In this document: positions 6,814-16,012 of the stretch, piece after piece
Numbering within the stretch: the stretch's first letter is position 1
How the letters are laid out: each line of letters starts with the position of its first letter
Assembly: GCA_045533195.1 (NCBI GenBank)
Contig: JAZSHI010000005.1
Coordinates: 1-41,381, forward strand
Direction of reading: 5' to 3'
Length of the DNA stretch: 41,381 nt
Source of the DNA: SIG607 sp045533195
GTDB lineage: Bacteria > Bacillota > Clostridia > Oscillospirales > Acutalibacteraceae
The notes under the pieces: model-generated
The model's database searches: none
Told to the model about the DNA's origin: nothing
What the model saw: only the letters and a program-made list of their open reading frames with translations
Program-made: the position numbers and the translations under genes

Positions 6814-9800
6814 ATGAAAAACTCTTTGTTCAAAAAGGTGCTTGCAACTATCATTGCAGTTGTGTTAGTTGTGGGCATCTCGGTAGGAACTACTATCTTA
6901 GTTAATAAGAAAAGTGTTCCTGCTTCGACCACTATTGAAAACGGATTGTCCGCTTATGAACTTGCTGTTCAGTACGGATATGAAGGTAATGTTCAAGAGT
7001 GGCTTAAATCCTTAAATGGTAAATCTGCTTATGAGATTGCCAAAGAAAGTGGCTACAAAGGCACTGAAACTGAGTGGCTTGCTTCTCTTAAAGCAAAGGC
7101 AGAAAATACGGCGAGTATTAAGGATGCTGAATTCAATTCAAAAGGTGAATTGATTTTAACTCTTTCCGATGACACAGTTTTGAATCTTGGTGTTGCCGTT
7201 GGTACAAATGGTGCGGATGGAAAAGATGGCACCAATGGTAAGGATGGAGCCAACGGCAAAGATGGTGCGGATGGCATCAGTATCACAACTGCAAACATCA
7301 ATGCTGATGGCCAGCTTCTTATTGGTTTTTCTGATGGCAAAACCGTAAACCTTGATAAAGTTGTCGGTATGAACGGCAAAGACGGTGTAAGCGTTACTTC
7401 ATCTAAAATCAATGCAAATGGTGAACTTGTTCTTACATATTCTAATGGTCAAGAGGCAAATCTTGGTGTTGTAATCGGCGCAAAAGGCGACAAAGGAGAT
7501 AAAGGCGATGCAGGTGCCGATGGTAAAGATGGTACCGCAATCATCTCTACTGTTATCAATAATAATGGAGAACTCGTTATCACTTATTCTAATAACCAAA
7601 CCGAAAATCTTGGCGTTGTAGTTGGTGCTGACGGTAAGAATGGCACAAACGGAACTAACGGCACCAATGGTGTTGACGGTAAAGATGGTATAGGCGTTAT
7701 TGCTGCCGAAATCACATCTGATGGCGAACTTGTTCTTACATATTCTAATAATCAGCGTTCTAACCTTGGTAAAGTCATAGGTGCTGACGGTAAAGACGGA
7801 CAGAATGGTGCTGATGGAGCTAACGGTCAAGACGGTAAAACACCATACATAAAAAATAGCAATTGGTGGATTGGCGATACTGACACAGGCGTAAAGGCCG
7901 AAGGTAAAGACGGAGCTAACGGTCAGGATGGCCAAAATGGTCAAGATGGTACCGATGGTGATACGCCTTATATTAAGAACGGTAACTGGTGGATTGGTGA
8001 AACTGATACCGGTGTAAAAGCACAAGGTGTTGATGGCGCAAACGGTACTGATGGTAAAGATGGCGCTGACGGCAAAGACGGAGTTAGTGTAATTAAATCT
8101 GAAATTAACGCCAAAGGTGAATTGGTTATTACATATTCTAATAATCAAGTAGACAATCTTGGCGTAGTTGTTGGTGCTAAAGGTCAGAACGGTGCTGATG
8201 GTAAAGATGGCCAAAATGGCACCGATGGAAAAGATGGTGTAGACGGTAAAGATGGCATCGGTATTAAAAATATTGAGATCACTGATGCTGACGAATTGCT
8301 CATTACATTAACAAACGACGCTACTTTAAATCTCGGCTGTATCAAGGGAGCTGACGGAAAAGATGGTGCCAATGGTAAAGACGGAGCCAACGGCAAGGAT
8401 GGTATAAACGGCACTAATGGTATTGATGGCAAGGATGGCGTAAGCGTTACCGGTGCATCTATAAATGCTGCAAATGAGTTAGTTCTTACATTCTCTAATA
8501 ATACTGAGAAAAATCTTGGTGTAGTAGTTGGTACCAACGGTGAGGATGGTAAAAACGGTGCTGACGGCAATGATGGCCGTGGCATTAAGGATACCGAAGT
8601 TAACGCTCTTGGCGAACTTGTTATCACCTATACTGATGACACAACCGATAACCTCGGTGTAATTGTAAGTGACAATGGTGGAGCCGGAACCAGTGCTAAC
8701 GCTCCCCGTGTGCAGATAAATAGCACCACAAACGAGTGGGAAATTTCCACTGATGGTGGCAAGACTTGGGTTTCGACCGGAGTCAAGGCATCTGGTGAAA
8801 ATGGTAAAGATGGTGCCGACGGTGCTGATGGCGAAGACGGAACTGATGGTATTAGCATAACAGAAGCTATCATCAATGAAGATAATGAACTCGTTTTAAC
8901 CTTCTCTAATAACACCCAAAAGAACCTTGGCGTAGTTGTTGGTGCTGATGGTGAGGATGGTAAAAACGGTGCTGATGGAGCCAATGGTCAAGATGGTGAA
9001 GACGGTAAAACACCGTATATTAAAGATGGAAATTGGTGGATTGGCGATACTGACACAGGCGTAAAAGCCGAAGGTAAAGATGGTACTAACGGTCAGGATG
9101 GCCAAGACGGTCAAAATGGTCAAGACGGCCAAGATGGCGCCGATGGCGACACACCTTATATTAAAAACGGTAACTGGTGGATTGGCGAAACCGATACTGG
9201 CGTAAAAGCAGAGGGTATTGATGGTACAAATGGTACTAACGGTGCTGATGGTAAGGACGGCATTGGCGTAAGCGGTGCTGAAATTGATGAAAATGACCAT
9301 CTTATTATAAAACTTTCCAACAATACAACTATTGATGTTGGTGTTGTGGTTGGTGCCAACGGTAAGGACGGTGCAAATGGCACTAATGGTAAAGACGGCA
9401 AAGATGGCGTTGGAATCAAGAATGTTACCGTATCAGCGGAAGGCATTTTAACTGTTACACTTGACAACGATACCGTTATAACTCTCGGTAATATCAAGGG
9501 TAAAGACGGTGTAGGCATTGCCAAAACCGAAATCAATGCCGAAGGTAAACTGGTTATTACCTATACCGATAATAAAGTTGTTACTTTAGATAAGGTTGTT
9601 GGTGATGACGGTATTGGTATTAAGTTGGTTGAACTTACCGATGATTATATGCTTAAATTAACCTTTACAGATAACGGCACTCAGACTCTTGGACCCATCA
9701 GAGGCGAGAAAGGTGCTGATGGTAAAGATGGTGTGGGCATAAAAGAAGTAAGCGTTGGCGATGACGGTTATTTATATGTAACCTATACCAATAGTGATGA

Positions 9801-10698
9801 TGCACAAAAAATCGCTTACATCAAAGGCGACAAAGGTGATAAGGGCGACGCTGGTGCAGATGGTAAAACACCGTATATCCTTAACGGCACATGGTGGATT
9901 GGAGAAACAAACACCGGCATAAAAGCCGAAGGCACAGATGGTGCAAATGGTACTAACGGCACAAATGGTACTAATGGTACTGATGGCGTAGGAATTAAAA
10001 ACGCTTATATTAATAGCGAATCGCATTTGATTATTGTTCTTACAAACGGAACTGAAATCGATGCAGGTAAAGTTGGACCTTCCGGAAGTTCGGTACCGTT
10101 AGAAACGTTTACTGTTACATTTAAGGACCACGATGGAACTGTTTTAAAGACTGAAGAAGTTGAATCAGGAAAATCTGCAACAGCTCCCGCAAATCCGTCA
10201 CGTACAGGATATACATTTACAGGTTGGAATCAACCCTTTAGCAATGTTATTTCCGATATGGTTGTTGTAGCACAGTATCAGAAGATTGTTGGCCCAACAA
10301 TCATGGTTAGTTCAGTTACAGCTGATAAGGGCGAAACTATTGCAGTTACATTAACTATGGTAAATAATCCGGGCGTATTGGGAATGACTTTAGAGTTAGG
10401 TTATGATGAAAGTGCTCTGACGCTAACAAGCATCGAAAAAGGTGATGCATTAAGTGAGATGACCTTTACTAAACCCAAAAATCTAAAAAATGGGTGTCAA
10501 TTACCTTGGGATGCTGAAGAAGTGTTACCTGAAGATGCCACAAACGGTACAATGCTCACATTGTATTTTGATGTTTCGGATAATGCAACTTCAGGAAGCT
10601 ATAACATCACAATAACTTATGATGATGGTGCTATTATTGACAATGATTTATCTCCGGTTAATATGAACATTGTAAATGGCATTGTAACAATCAAATAA
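6814..10698 (+). CDS. Collagen-like stalk protein with C-terminal InlB-type repeat and cohesin domain
   Basis: Predicted surface protein of 1294 residues. Domains: membrane segment at about 8-31; two copies of a motif SAYE-A-x5-G-x-x4-EWL-SL at about 44-95; a repetitive stalk at about 96-1086 in which short runs of Gly-X-Y triplets (GKD, GAD, GTN, GQD, at most about eight in a row) alternate with some 16 beta modules of the type INxxGELVITYSNNQxxNLGVVVGA and five modules of the type TPYIKNGNWWIGETDTG; one InlB/Listeria-Bacteroides repeat at about 1098-1160; a cohesin-like domain at about 1163-1294. The triplets contain no proline. There is no LPXTG, so anchoring is probably by the N-terminal segment, although cleavage after VPA is possible. 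ATG 6814 follows AGGAGG; the frame is open from 6736 but that part covers the operator. The next gene follows 13 bases later and carries a near-copy of the cohesin. Confidence 0.88.
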   Translation: MKNSLFKKVLATIIAVVLVVGISVGTTILVNKKSVPASTTIENGLSAYELAVQYGYEGNVQEWLKSLNGKSAYEIAKESGYKGTETEWLASLKAKAENTASIKDAEFNSKGELILTLSDDTVLNLGVAVGTNGADGKDGTNGKDGANGKDGADGISITTANINADGQLLIGFSDGKTVNLDKVVGMNGKDGVSVTSSKINANGELVLTYSNGQEANLGVVIGAKGDKGDKGDAGADGKDGTAIISTVINNNGELVITYSNNQTENLGVVVGADGKNGTNGTNGTNGVDGKDGIGVIAAEITSDGELVLTYSNNQRSNLGKVIGADGKDGQNGADGANGQDGKTPYIKNSNWWIGDTDTGVKAEGKDGANGQDGQNGQDGTDGDTPYIKNGNWWIGETDTGVKAQGVDGANGTDGKDGADGKDGVSVIKSEINAKGELVITYSNNQVDNLGVVVGAKGQNGADGKDGQNGTDGKDGVDGKDGIGIKNIEITDADELLITLTNDATLNLGCIKGADGKDGANGKDGANGKDGINGTNGIDGKDGVSVTGASINAANELVLTFSNNTEKNLGVVVGTNGEDGKNGADGNDGRGIKDTEVNALGELVITYTDDTTDNLGVIVSDNGGAGTSANAPRVQINSTTNEWEISTDGGKTWVSTGVKASGENGKDGADGADGEDGTDGISITEAIINEDNELVLTFSNNTQKNLGVVVGADGEDGKNGADGANGQDGEDGKTPYIKDGNWWIGDTDTGVKAEGKDGTNGQDGQDGQNGQDGQDGADGDTPYIKNGNWWIGETDTGVKAEGIDGTNGTNGADGKDGIGVSGAEIDENDHLIIKLSNNTTIDVGVVVGANGKDGANGTNGKDGKDGVGIKNVTVSAEGILTVTLDNDTVITLGNIKGKDGVGIAKTEINAEGKLVITYTDNKVVTLDKVVGDDGIGIKLVELTDDYMLKLTFTDNGTQTLGPIRGEKGADGKDGVGIKEVSVGDDGYLYVTYTNSDDAQKIAYIKGDKGDKGDAGADGKTPYILNGTWWIGETNTGIKAEGTDGANGTNGTNGTNGTDGVGIKNAYINSESHLIIVLTNGTEIDAGKVGPSGSSVPLETFTVTFKDHDGTVLKTEEVESGKSATAPANPSRTGYTFTGWNQPFSNVISDMVVVAQYQKIVGPTIMVSSVTADKGETIAVTLTMVNNPGVLGMTLELGYDESALTLTSIEKGDALSEMTFTKPKNLKNGCQLPWDAEEVLPEDATNGTMLTLYFDVSDNATSGSYNITITYDDGAIIDNDLSPVNMNIVNGIVTIK

Positions 10699-10711
10699 AG
10701 GAGGAAGACAA

Positions 10712-13700
10712 GTGAGATTCAAAAAACTAATATCTGTGCTTTTGGTTGTTGTCATGATGCTATCAGTCATACCTTTAAGTGTTTTAAGTGTATTTGCTGT
10801 TAGTGATTCTGGCGCAGAAATATCCGTAAAAAGCACATATGCTGCAAGTGGCTCAGAGATTAATGTAGACCTTATTATCGAAAACAATCCTGGAATATTA
10901 GGTATGACATTAAATCTCAAGTATGATGACGAATTTGCAACGCTTACTTCTATTACAAGTGGTGAAGCATTGAGTTATATGACATTTACACCGCCAAAAA
11001 ATCTTCAAAGCGGTTGTAATTTGCCTTGGGACGCACAAGATGTTGAAGAATCGGATATTAAAGATGGTGTTATTGCTACTTTAACATTTGATATTTCTGA
11101 AGAAGCTGTTCCGGGTTATGAAATTGATATAGATTTATCATATACCACTGGCGCTATTATTGATAAAGATATGAATCCTATAAAAGTTACGGTTAATTCT
11201 GGTGTAATTAAAATCTTAGATTATACACCAGGTGATCTTAACGAAGATGGAACAATAAATACAACAGATGTTGTATTCTTGAGAAGATATATTGCAGGTG
11301 GCTACGGTGTAACTATTAACGAGGCTGCTGCTGATGTTAATGATGATGGTGTGCTTAACACAACTGACGTTGTTTACATCCGTAGATACGTAGCTGGTGA
11401 TTGCGTTACTGACCCAAATGGTTACAATATAACTTTAAAGCCATCAACTCCTAAATGTCAGCACTCTATGACAGCAATTCCTGCTGTTGATGCTTCTTGT
11501 ACTGAAAATGGTAATAATGCATATTGGTACTGTTCTAAATGCGAAAAGTATTTTAGTGATGCCGACGGTAAAGTAGAAACAACTGTTGCGGATGAAGTTA
11601 TACTTGCAAGTCATTCTTTGTCACACGTTGATGCTAAAGCAGCATCATACACTCAAGAGGGCAATATTGAACATTGGTATTGTTCGGCATGTGAAAAGTA
11701 TTTTGCTGATTCTTCTGCAAAGAATCAATTGAGTAAAGAAGATGTGTTTATTCCTGTGATTGTAAGAGAGGAATCAACCGTTGTATATAATGTGTATGGT
11801 TCTGACCCATATCTTGAAAGTGTCGGTGTTGATAACTCTAAAAACAAGGCAACCTTCTATTCGGATGAAGGTCTGGTTCTTAACGATATCGTTGCTCCTG
11901 CGGGATACATCTTTAAAGGATGGACCACAGCAGCAGGAACACCTATAACAGAAATTGCCCCCCATTCAACTTCAAGACAAATTGTATTGAATGCAAACTG
12001 GGATAAAGTTACATACACCGTAACATTTGACTCTCCCGATGTTCCTGTTGAAGCTGTTAAGTATACGGTAGATACTGGTGCAACATTTGAAAATGCTTCT
12101 TGGTATGGATATACTTTTGTAGGCTGGTCAAACGACAATGGTTTCCTTGTGAAAAATGTTAAGCCCGGCACAACCGGTAATATGACATTGCACGCAAACT
12201 GGACATCTAACAGAAACAAAGCAACAAGTTATTCGAATTACGGTGATCCTGTTGCAATTATTGAAGATGATACAACCGGTCAGTTCTTGTTTGTTTATAA
12301 TATTGGTAAGATTGATAATGTACCGCTAAGTCAAATTGAGTATATCGGAAACTCTCAAACAATTAATATTAACCAAAGCTATCAAGTTACCAATACCATT
12401 ACTAAAACCGAAGCTGAAACTGTTGCTGAAATGATATCTAAGGCAACAACAGAATCTTCTGGTTGGACATTGTCAAAGGATTGGAATCAACTTTATGAAG
12501 CCGGTTCGGAACACGATGAAACTCGTGGTAAAACACAAGAAAGAACTGATAGTCAGGGTAATATGACAGGTGGCAATTACTATGTAAGTAACAGCCAGGG
12601 GGGTGCAAGCTTTGTTAGCACAAATTCTGGCGGTTCTTCATCCAATTCTTCCAAAGTTACAAAAGATGCATCTGTTGGTATTCATAGTAATTATAAGACC
12701 TCTACAGAAACAGATGCTAGTGTAAGTCTTGGCGTAAAGAATGAGACAGAGCTTTCTGCCGGTGTAAAATACGGCCCTGCAAGTGCTGGTGTAAAGAACA
12801 CCACCACAGTTTCAGCAGAAACAAACGCTTCCCGTAATGATAAGGAAAGCTTTGAGTTGGATACACAAAAATCCTTTGCTATTGGTACTGTTGATGAAAG
12901 TCATTCCAACTCTTACTATGATGTTTCTGTTCAAAATTCAAGCAACTGGAACACAACAAGCGGTTATGAGAAGAGCTATCAGTCTAGTCAGACCAAAACA
13001 GTTTCCGATGCTATCTCTGAGCAGATTTCCGAAAAGACAACTCTTAATATTTCTGAATCTGTTGGTGGAGAGGTTGCAAATTCTACTCTTTCTACTGATA
13101 CATCTGGTAAGACAAATGAATATTCAACAGCATTCGGTTATTCACAAGGAACTGGAGAAGTTACTACAAAAGAGGTTACTTTCTCCTCTGACAGACCCGG
13201 TTATTATCGTCTAGTAACAGCAGGTACAGCACATATATTCGGTGTTGTTGGTTATGACGTAGCTACCGATTCGTATTTCACCTATACTTATTCTGTATTA
13301 GACGATGAAAGACATACATATCTTGATTATTCTAAAGCAGATCCTAACTTCAAAGATTGTCAGAATGCAGTTGTTCCTTTCGAGGTTCCTTATTATCCTC
13401 ATGAATACATTATGGCAGTTACAGGTAAGAGTGAAGGATTACAGGTTAACTTAGATGGGTATATCACTGGATATACCGGTACAGATTCAACTGTTGTTAT
13501 TCCTCAGTACTGGCAGTCTAATAACGGCGATGGCACTTACAGCGCAATTAAGATTCACGGTATTGCTGCAAATTACGAAGATAATAATGGTGAATTGGTA
13601 ACTGTATTTGGTGGTAATACTAACATCGAAAAGGTCATACTTCCCAAATATGTTACCGAAATCCCTGAATCAGCTTTTGAAGGATGCACCTCGTTAGAAA

Positions 13701-15661
13701 CAATATTTGCTTCCGGTGTGACTAAGATTGGTGCAAATGCATTTAAGGGTTGTAGTTCATTGGCAACATTCACCTTGGATGAGTATGTGACTTCATTGGG
13801 CGATGGAGCATTTGATGACGTTGATAAATTAGTAGTTATGGCTGCCAACGTAGATGTTGTTGATGCTGTTATCAATAGTGGAGCAAATGAAATTACTCTA
13901 AATCTTTCAAAACTCAGTTCTCCGTTGAACAATAAAAAGTTAGAAATTGGTAGTGATACGAAATATTTTGCATTAATCAGCAATGGTGCCGCATATACCA
14001 ATTTGCAAATTGTTTCACAAGCTGATGAAACATTCTTGAGTAATTTCTCACTCGTAGAAAACAAAGATACTCCTTTGGAAATCGAATCCCCAAAGGTAAC
14101 TTTGAATCGAGTAACCGTTCAACAAGCCCCTGGTTTTGCGCTTATTCTGCCTTCGGAAAACACCGAATTAAAACTTTACGGAAATAACGAATTGTCTTCA
14201 AAGGGAGATAACGCAGTCCTTTGTAAGAATACTAACCTTTCTCTCTTGAATGCAACAATTTCAAGCAAAATGATAGTTAGTGGAAATCTGCTTTGCTGTG
14301 GCGCAATTGATGGAACTTCGTTATTAACAATGAATAATGGCGAAGTAAAGAGTATTTCCATCGAAGAATTTGAGCAATATAGATCCTCAATTGTGGTAAC
14401 ATTTGATTCTAATGGAGGTTCTGCTGTTTCAACTGAAAATCGCGTATATTATGGTCAGACATACGGTGAGTTGCCTGTACCAACTCGCGCTAATCACGGA
14501 TTTATTGGTTGGTTTACAGAAGCAACCGATGGAACTCAAATTACGGCAGATAGCATAGTTTCCGCTCATGTTAATCAAAAGCTTTATGCTCATTGGGCGC
14601 CGAATCAGTTTACTTTAACTTATGATGCTAATGGTGGCAGTTGCTCAACAGCTACTAAATCTCTTACGTTTGGAGATAGCTATGGTGAGTTGCCTATCCC
14701 CACCAGAACTCACTATACATTTGATGGTTGGTATACTGCTGTAAGCGGCGGAACAAAGGTTTCTGGTGATACAACACCGACTTCGGCTACGAATGTAACT
14801 ATTTATGCACATTGGACTCTCGTTCCGTATACTGTATCTTGGAGTAACGGAACCGGCTATACAATTTCTGTAAGTAGAACTTCATCTCCCAACGCAAATG
14901 CTTCTACGGGCATGTTATCTAGTGGCGAAACAGTATATTATGGTGACGTGCTTTCAGTTACATATACTGCATCTACAGGATACTCTATAAGTTCTAAAGG
15001 CATAACCTCTACAACTGTTGTGGGTAATGTTACTTCATCAAGCATCTATGCTTCTGCTTCACTAAATAGTTACACATACAACATAGTGTATAAGTCCAGT
15101 AACGGTACTTCTTTAGGAAGCACAACGGCAACTTATAAATACGGCACTACCAATACCATTACCGCTCCTGCGAAGTCCGGATATAACACTCCTTCTTCTC
15201 AGAGTATAAAATGGGATTCTACAGGCACTAAAACTATCACATTTACTTACACACCCGCATCAGTTTCTACTTCTCAAAGAGTAAAAACTGGAAGTTGGTG
15301 GTATTATAGCGGTGATGATAGAATTGTATATTCTGTAAATGTTGAATATCGAAATAGAACTGCCAATAGCGTACAGCTTAGATTTGTTTGGACAAACACA
15401 ATTGATGCGTACTATTATTACGGATATTCACAAACATTCTATGCAAGTGCAAAGGGCGTTGGCACAGGTGATGTTTTGATTTGTTCAGCTAGTGAATGGA
15501 CATCGTCATCAAATTCTGCACGTTCTAAAACAGCATATTCTGGATGGATTACTGTTCCTGTATCATCAACTGCTCAGCAGTCGATAACAGTGGCAGCAGA
15601 TTACTGGGATGCTTACGGAAAACATTCTTGGAGTTCTTCCGTTACAATTCCCGCATATTAA
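10712..15661 (+). CDS. Secreted multidomain adhesin with cohesin, type I dockerin, InlB-type, BspA-type and MucBP-like modules
   Basis: Predicted secreted protein of 1649 residues. Signal peptide 1-30 (cleavage near VFA); cohesin at about 36-170, closely similar to the one ending the upstream protein (shared GMTL, MTFT-PKNL, LPWDA segments); type I dockerin at 174-230 with two calcium loops (GDLNEDGTINTTD and ADVNDDGVLNTTD); two CxxC-type YWYCSKCEKYFxD repeats at about 249-350; two InlB-type repeats at about 377-500; a Ser/Thr-rich region at 506-908 that I cannot assign; BspA-type leucine-rich repeats (AFEGCTSLETI, AFKGCSSLATF) at about 971-1037; a beta-rich stretch; two more InlB-type repeats at about 1227-1373; a MucBP-like module near 1450-1530; a Tyr/Trp-rich C-terminal domain. 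No sortase, SLH or C-terminal membrane anchor, so the dockerin may be its attachment. GTG 10712 follows GGAGG by seven bases. Confidence 0.88.
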   Translation: MRFKKLISVLLVVVMMLSVIPLSVLSVFAVSDSGAEISVKSTYAASGSEINVDLIIENNPGILGMTLNLKYDDEFATLTSITSGEALSYMTFTPPKNLQSGCNLPWDAQDVEESDIKDGVIATLTFDISEEAVPGYEIDIDLSYTTGAIIDKDMNPIKVTVNSGVIKILDYTPGDLNEDGTINTTDVVFLRRYIAGGYGVTINEAAADVNDDGVLNTTDVVYIRRYVAGDCVTDPNGYNITLKPSTPKCQHSMTAIPAVDASCTENGNNAYWYCSKCEKYFSDADGKVETTVADEVILASHSLSHVDAKAASYTQEGNIEHWYCSACEKYFADSSAKNQLSKEDVFIPVIVREESTVVYNVYGSDPYLESVGVDNSKNKATFYSDEGLVLNDIVAPAGYIFKGWTTAAGTPITEIAPHSTSRQIVLNANWDKVTYTVTFDSPDVPVEAVKYTVDTGATFENASWYGYTFVGWSNDNGFLVKNVKPGTTGNMTLHANWTSNRNKATSYSNYGDPVAIIEDDTTGQFLFVYNIGKIDNVPLSQIEYIGNSQTININQSYQVTNTITKTEAETVAEMISKATTESSGWTLSKDWNQLYEAGSEHDETRGKTQERTDSQGNMTGGNYYVSNSQGGASFVSTNSGGSSSNSSKVTKDASVGIHSNYKTSTETDASVSLGVKNETELSAGVKYGPASAGVKNTTTVSAETNASRNDKESFELDTQKSFAIGTVDESHSNSYYDVSVQNSSNWNTTSGYEKSYQSSQTKTVSDAISEQISEKTTLNISESVGGEVANSTLSTDTSGKTNEYSTAFGYSQGTGEVTTKEVTFSSDRPGYYRLVTAGTAHIFGVVGYDVATDSYFTYTYSVLDDERHTYLDYSKADPNFKDCQNAVVPFEVPYYPHEYIMAVTGKSEGLQVNLDGYITGYTGTDSTVVIPQYWQSNNGDGTYSAIKIHGIAANYEDNNGELVTVFGGNTNIEKVILPKYVTEIPESAFEGCTSLETIFASGVTKIGANAFKGCSSLATFTLDEYVTSLGDGAFDDVDKLVVMAANVDVVDAVINSGANEITLNLSKLSSPLNNKKLEIGSDTKYFALISNGAAYTNLQIVSQADETFLSNFSLVENKDTPLEIESPKVTLNRVTVQQAPGFALILPSENTELKLYGNNELSSKGDNAVLCKNTNLSLLNATISSKMIVSGNLLCCGAIDGTSLLTMNNGEVKSISIEEFEQYRSSIVVTFDSNGGSAVSTENRVYYGQTYGELPVPTRANHGFIGWFTEATDGTQITADSIVSAHVNQKLYAHWAPNQFTLTYDANGGSCSTATKSLTFGDSYGELPIPTRTHYTFDGWYTAVSGGTKVSGDTTPTSATNVTIYAHWTLVPYTVSWSNGTGYTISVSRTSSPNANASTGMLSSGETVYYGDVLSVTYTASTGYSISSKGITSTTVVGNVTSSSIYASASLNSYTYNIVYKSSNGTSLGSTTATYKYGTTNTITAPAKSGYNTPSSQSIKWDSTGTKTITFTYTPASVSTSQRVKTGSWWYYSGDDRIVYSVNVEYRNRTANSVQLRFVWTNTIDAYYYYGYSQTFYASAKGVGTGDVLICSASEWTSSSNSARSKTAYSGWITVPVSSTAQQSITVAADYWDAYGKHSWSSSVTIPAY

Positions 15662-15667
15662 ATTAAC

Positions 15668-15699
15668 AAAAACTCGTCATCTTCGGATGGCGAGTTTTT
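15668..15699 (+). terminator. Intrinsic terminator of the surface-protein operon
   Basis: AAAAACTCGTCATC, a UUCG tetraloop closed by C-G, then GATGGCGAGTTTTT; one G-T wobble. It begins six bases after the adhesin stop codon. Confidence 0.92.
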
Positions 15700-15738
15700 C
15701 TTCAACCTTTTTTAATTATAAAATGAACCTATGTATTA

Positions 15739-15774
15739 AAAGGCACTCTGAACATTTTTGTTCAGAGTGCCTTT
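15739..15774. repeat. Perfect 16-bp inverted repeat with TTTT loop
   Basis: AAAGGCACTCTGAACA (15739-15754) and TGTTCAGAGTGCCTTT (15759-15774). Neither strand has a long T run directly after it, and a good terminator already lies 40 bases upstream, so it may be a second terminator or a structural site near the island end. Confidence 0.75.
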
Positions 15775-15960
15775 GTAGCAATGTGCTTTTTTCTTGTGTT
15801 TCAAAAAATCTTTTACTCCATTTTTAGTCCATTTTCGCAGGGAGTTATATTAAGCAGTATGAAGTTATATGGTTTTCGGTTTCCTGAAAACCGCAGTATC
15901 TATGGGGTTTTATAAGCATTTGTGGATTTTTAAGGAGTTATGAAATTTGGTGTGTAAGCA
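15775..15960. other. Non-coding right end of the island
   Basis: No credible gene. Holds two 11-bp direct repeats (15812-15833), a GGTTTTC/GAAAACC hairpin (15871-15892) and repeats of AGTTATAT (15844-15870). The composition fits the end of a mobile element better than a promoter region. Confidence 0.5.
15812..15833. repeat. Tandem 11-bp direct repeats, possible integrase arm sites
   Basis: TTTACTCCATT (15812-15822) and TTTAGTCCATT (15823-15833), one mismatch. Short direct repeats about 100-200 bases inside an element end are typical arm-type binding sites of tyrosine recombinases; the function here is inferred. Confidence 0.4.
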
Positions 15961-15977
15961 ACAATACCGAGTTTCAT
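15930..15977 (-). pseudogene. Orphan 5' end of ychF at the right island boundary
   Basis: Minus strand: GGAGG, seven bases, then ATGAAACTCGGTATTGT, which codes the first residues of YchF (MKLGIV), then unrelated codons and a TAA after 15 codons. The first 17 bases are identical to the intact gene at 6154. A consensus promoter lies upstream (16013-16041). It is best explained as the ancestral ychF front end left behind by insertion. It also forms the right direct repeat (15961-15977). Confidence 0.75.
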
Positions 15978-16012
15978 AATTTATCCTCCATAAAAACCTT
16001 GTCGATAAGTAC

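Larger units (their letters stand above)
6138..15977. mobile_element. Putative 9.8-kb integrated island in the 5' end of ychF
   Basis: The sequence ATGAAACTCGGTATTGT (read on the minus strand) occurs at 6138-6154 as the start of ychF and again at 15961-15977 in the same orientation. Between the copies lie an XRE regulator, two large surface proteins and about 300 non-coding bases. The right copy keeps a GGAGG site and a consensus promoter pointing into it, but codes only 15 codons, so it looks like the original ychF front end cut off by the insertion. Site-specific integration into the 5' end of a gene, with the element giving a new leader, is known for SXT in prfC. No recombinase gene is seen here, so the element is either degenerate or moved in trans. 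The interpretation is inferred; the repeats and orphan promoter are seen directly. Confidence 0.65.

Noticed and set aside
7053..10026. Several long minus-strand open frames inside the collagen-like gene
   Set aside because: They are shadows of the repetitive Gly-Asp-Gly codons; no ribosome sites, and their protein sequences are low-complexity Ile/Thr/Ser or Pro/Ser repeats.
12837..13214. Plus-strand open frame in another frame of the adhesin gene
   Set aside because: It has no ribosome site or family match and lies fully inside a well-supported gene.
15609..15827. Open frame covering the end of the adhesin gene and the terminator region
   Set aside because: It runs through two strong hairpins and has no ribosome site.
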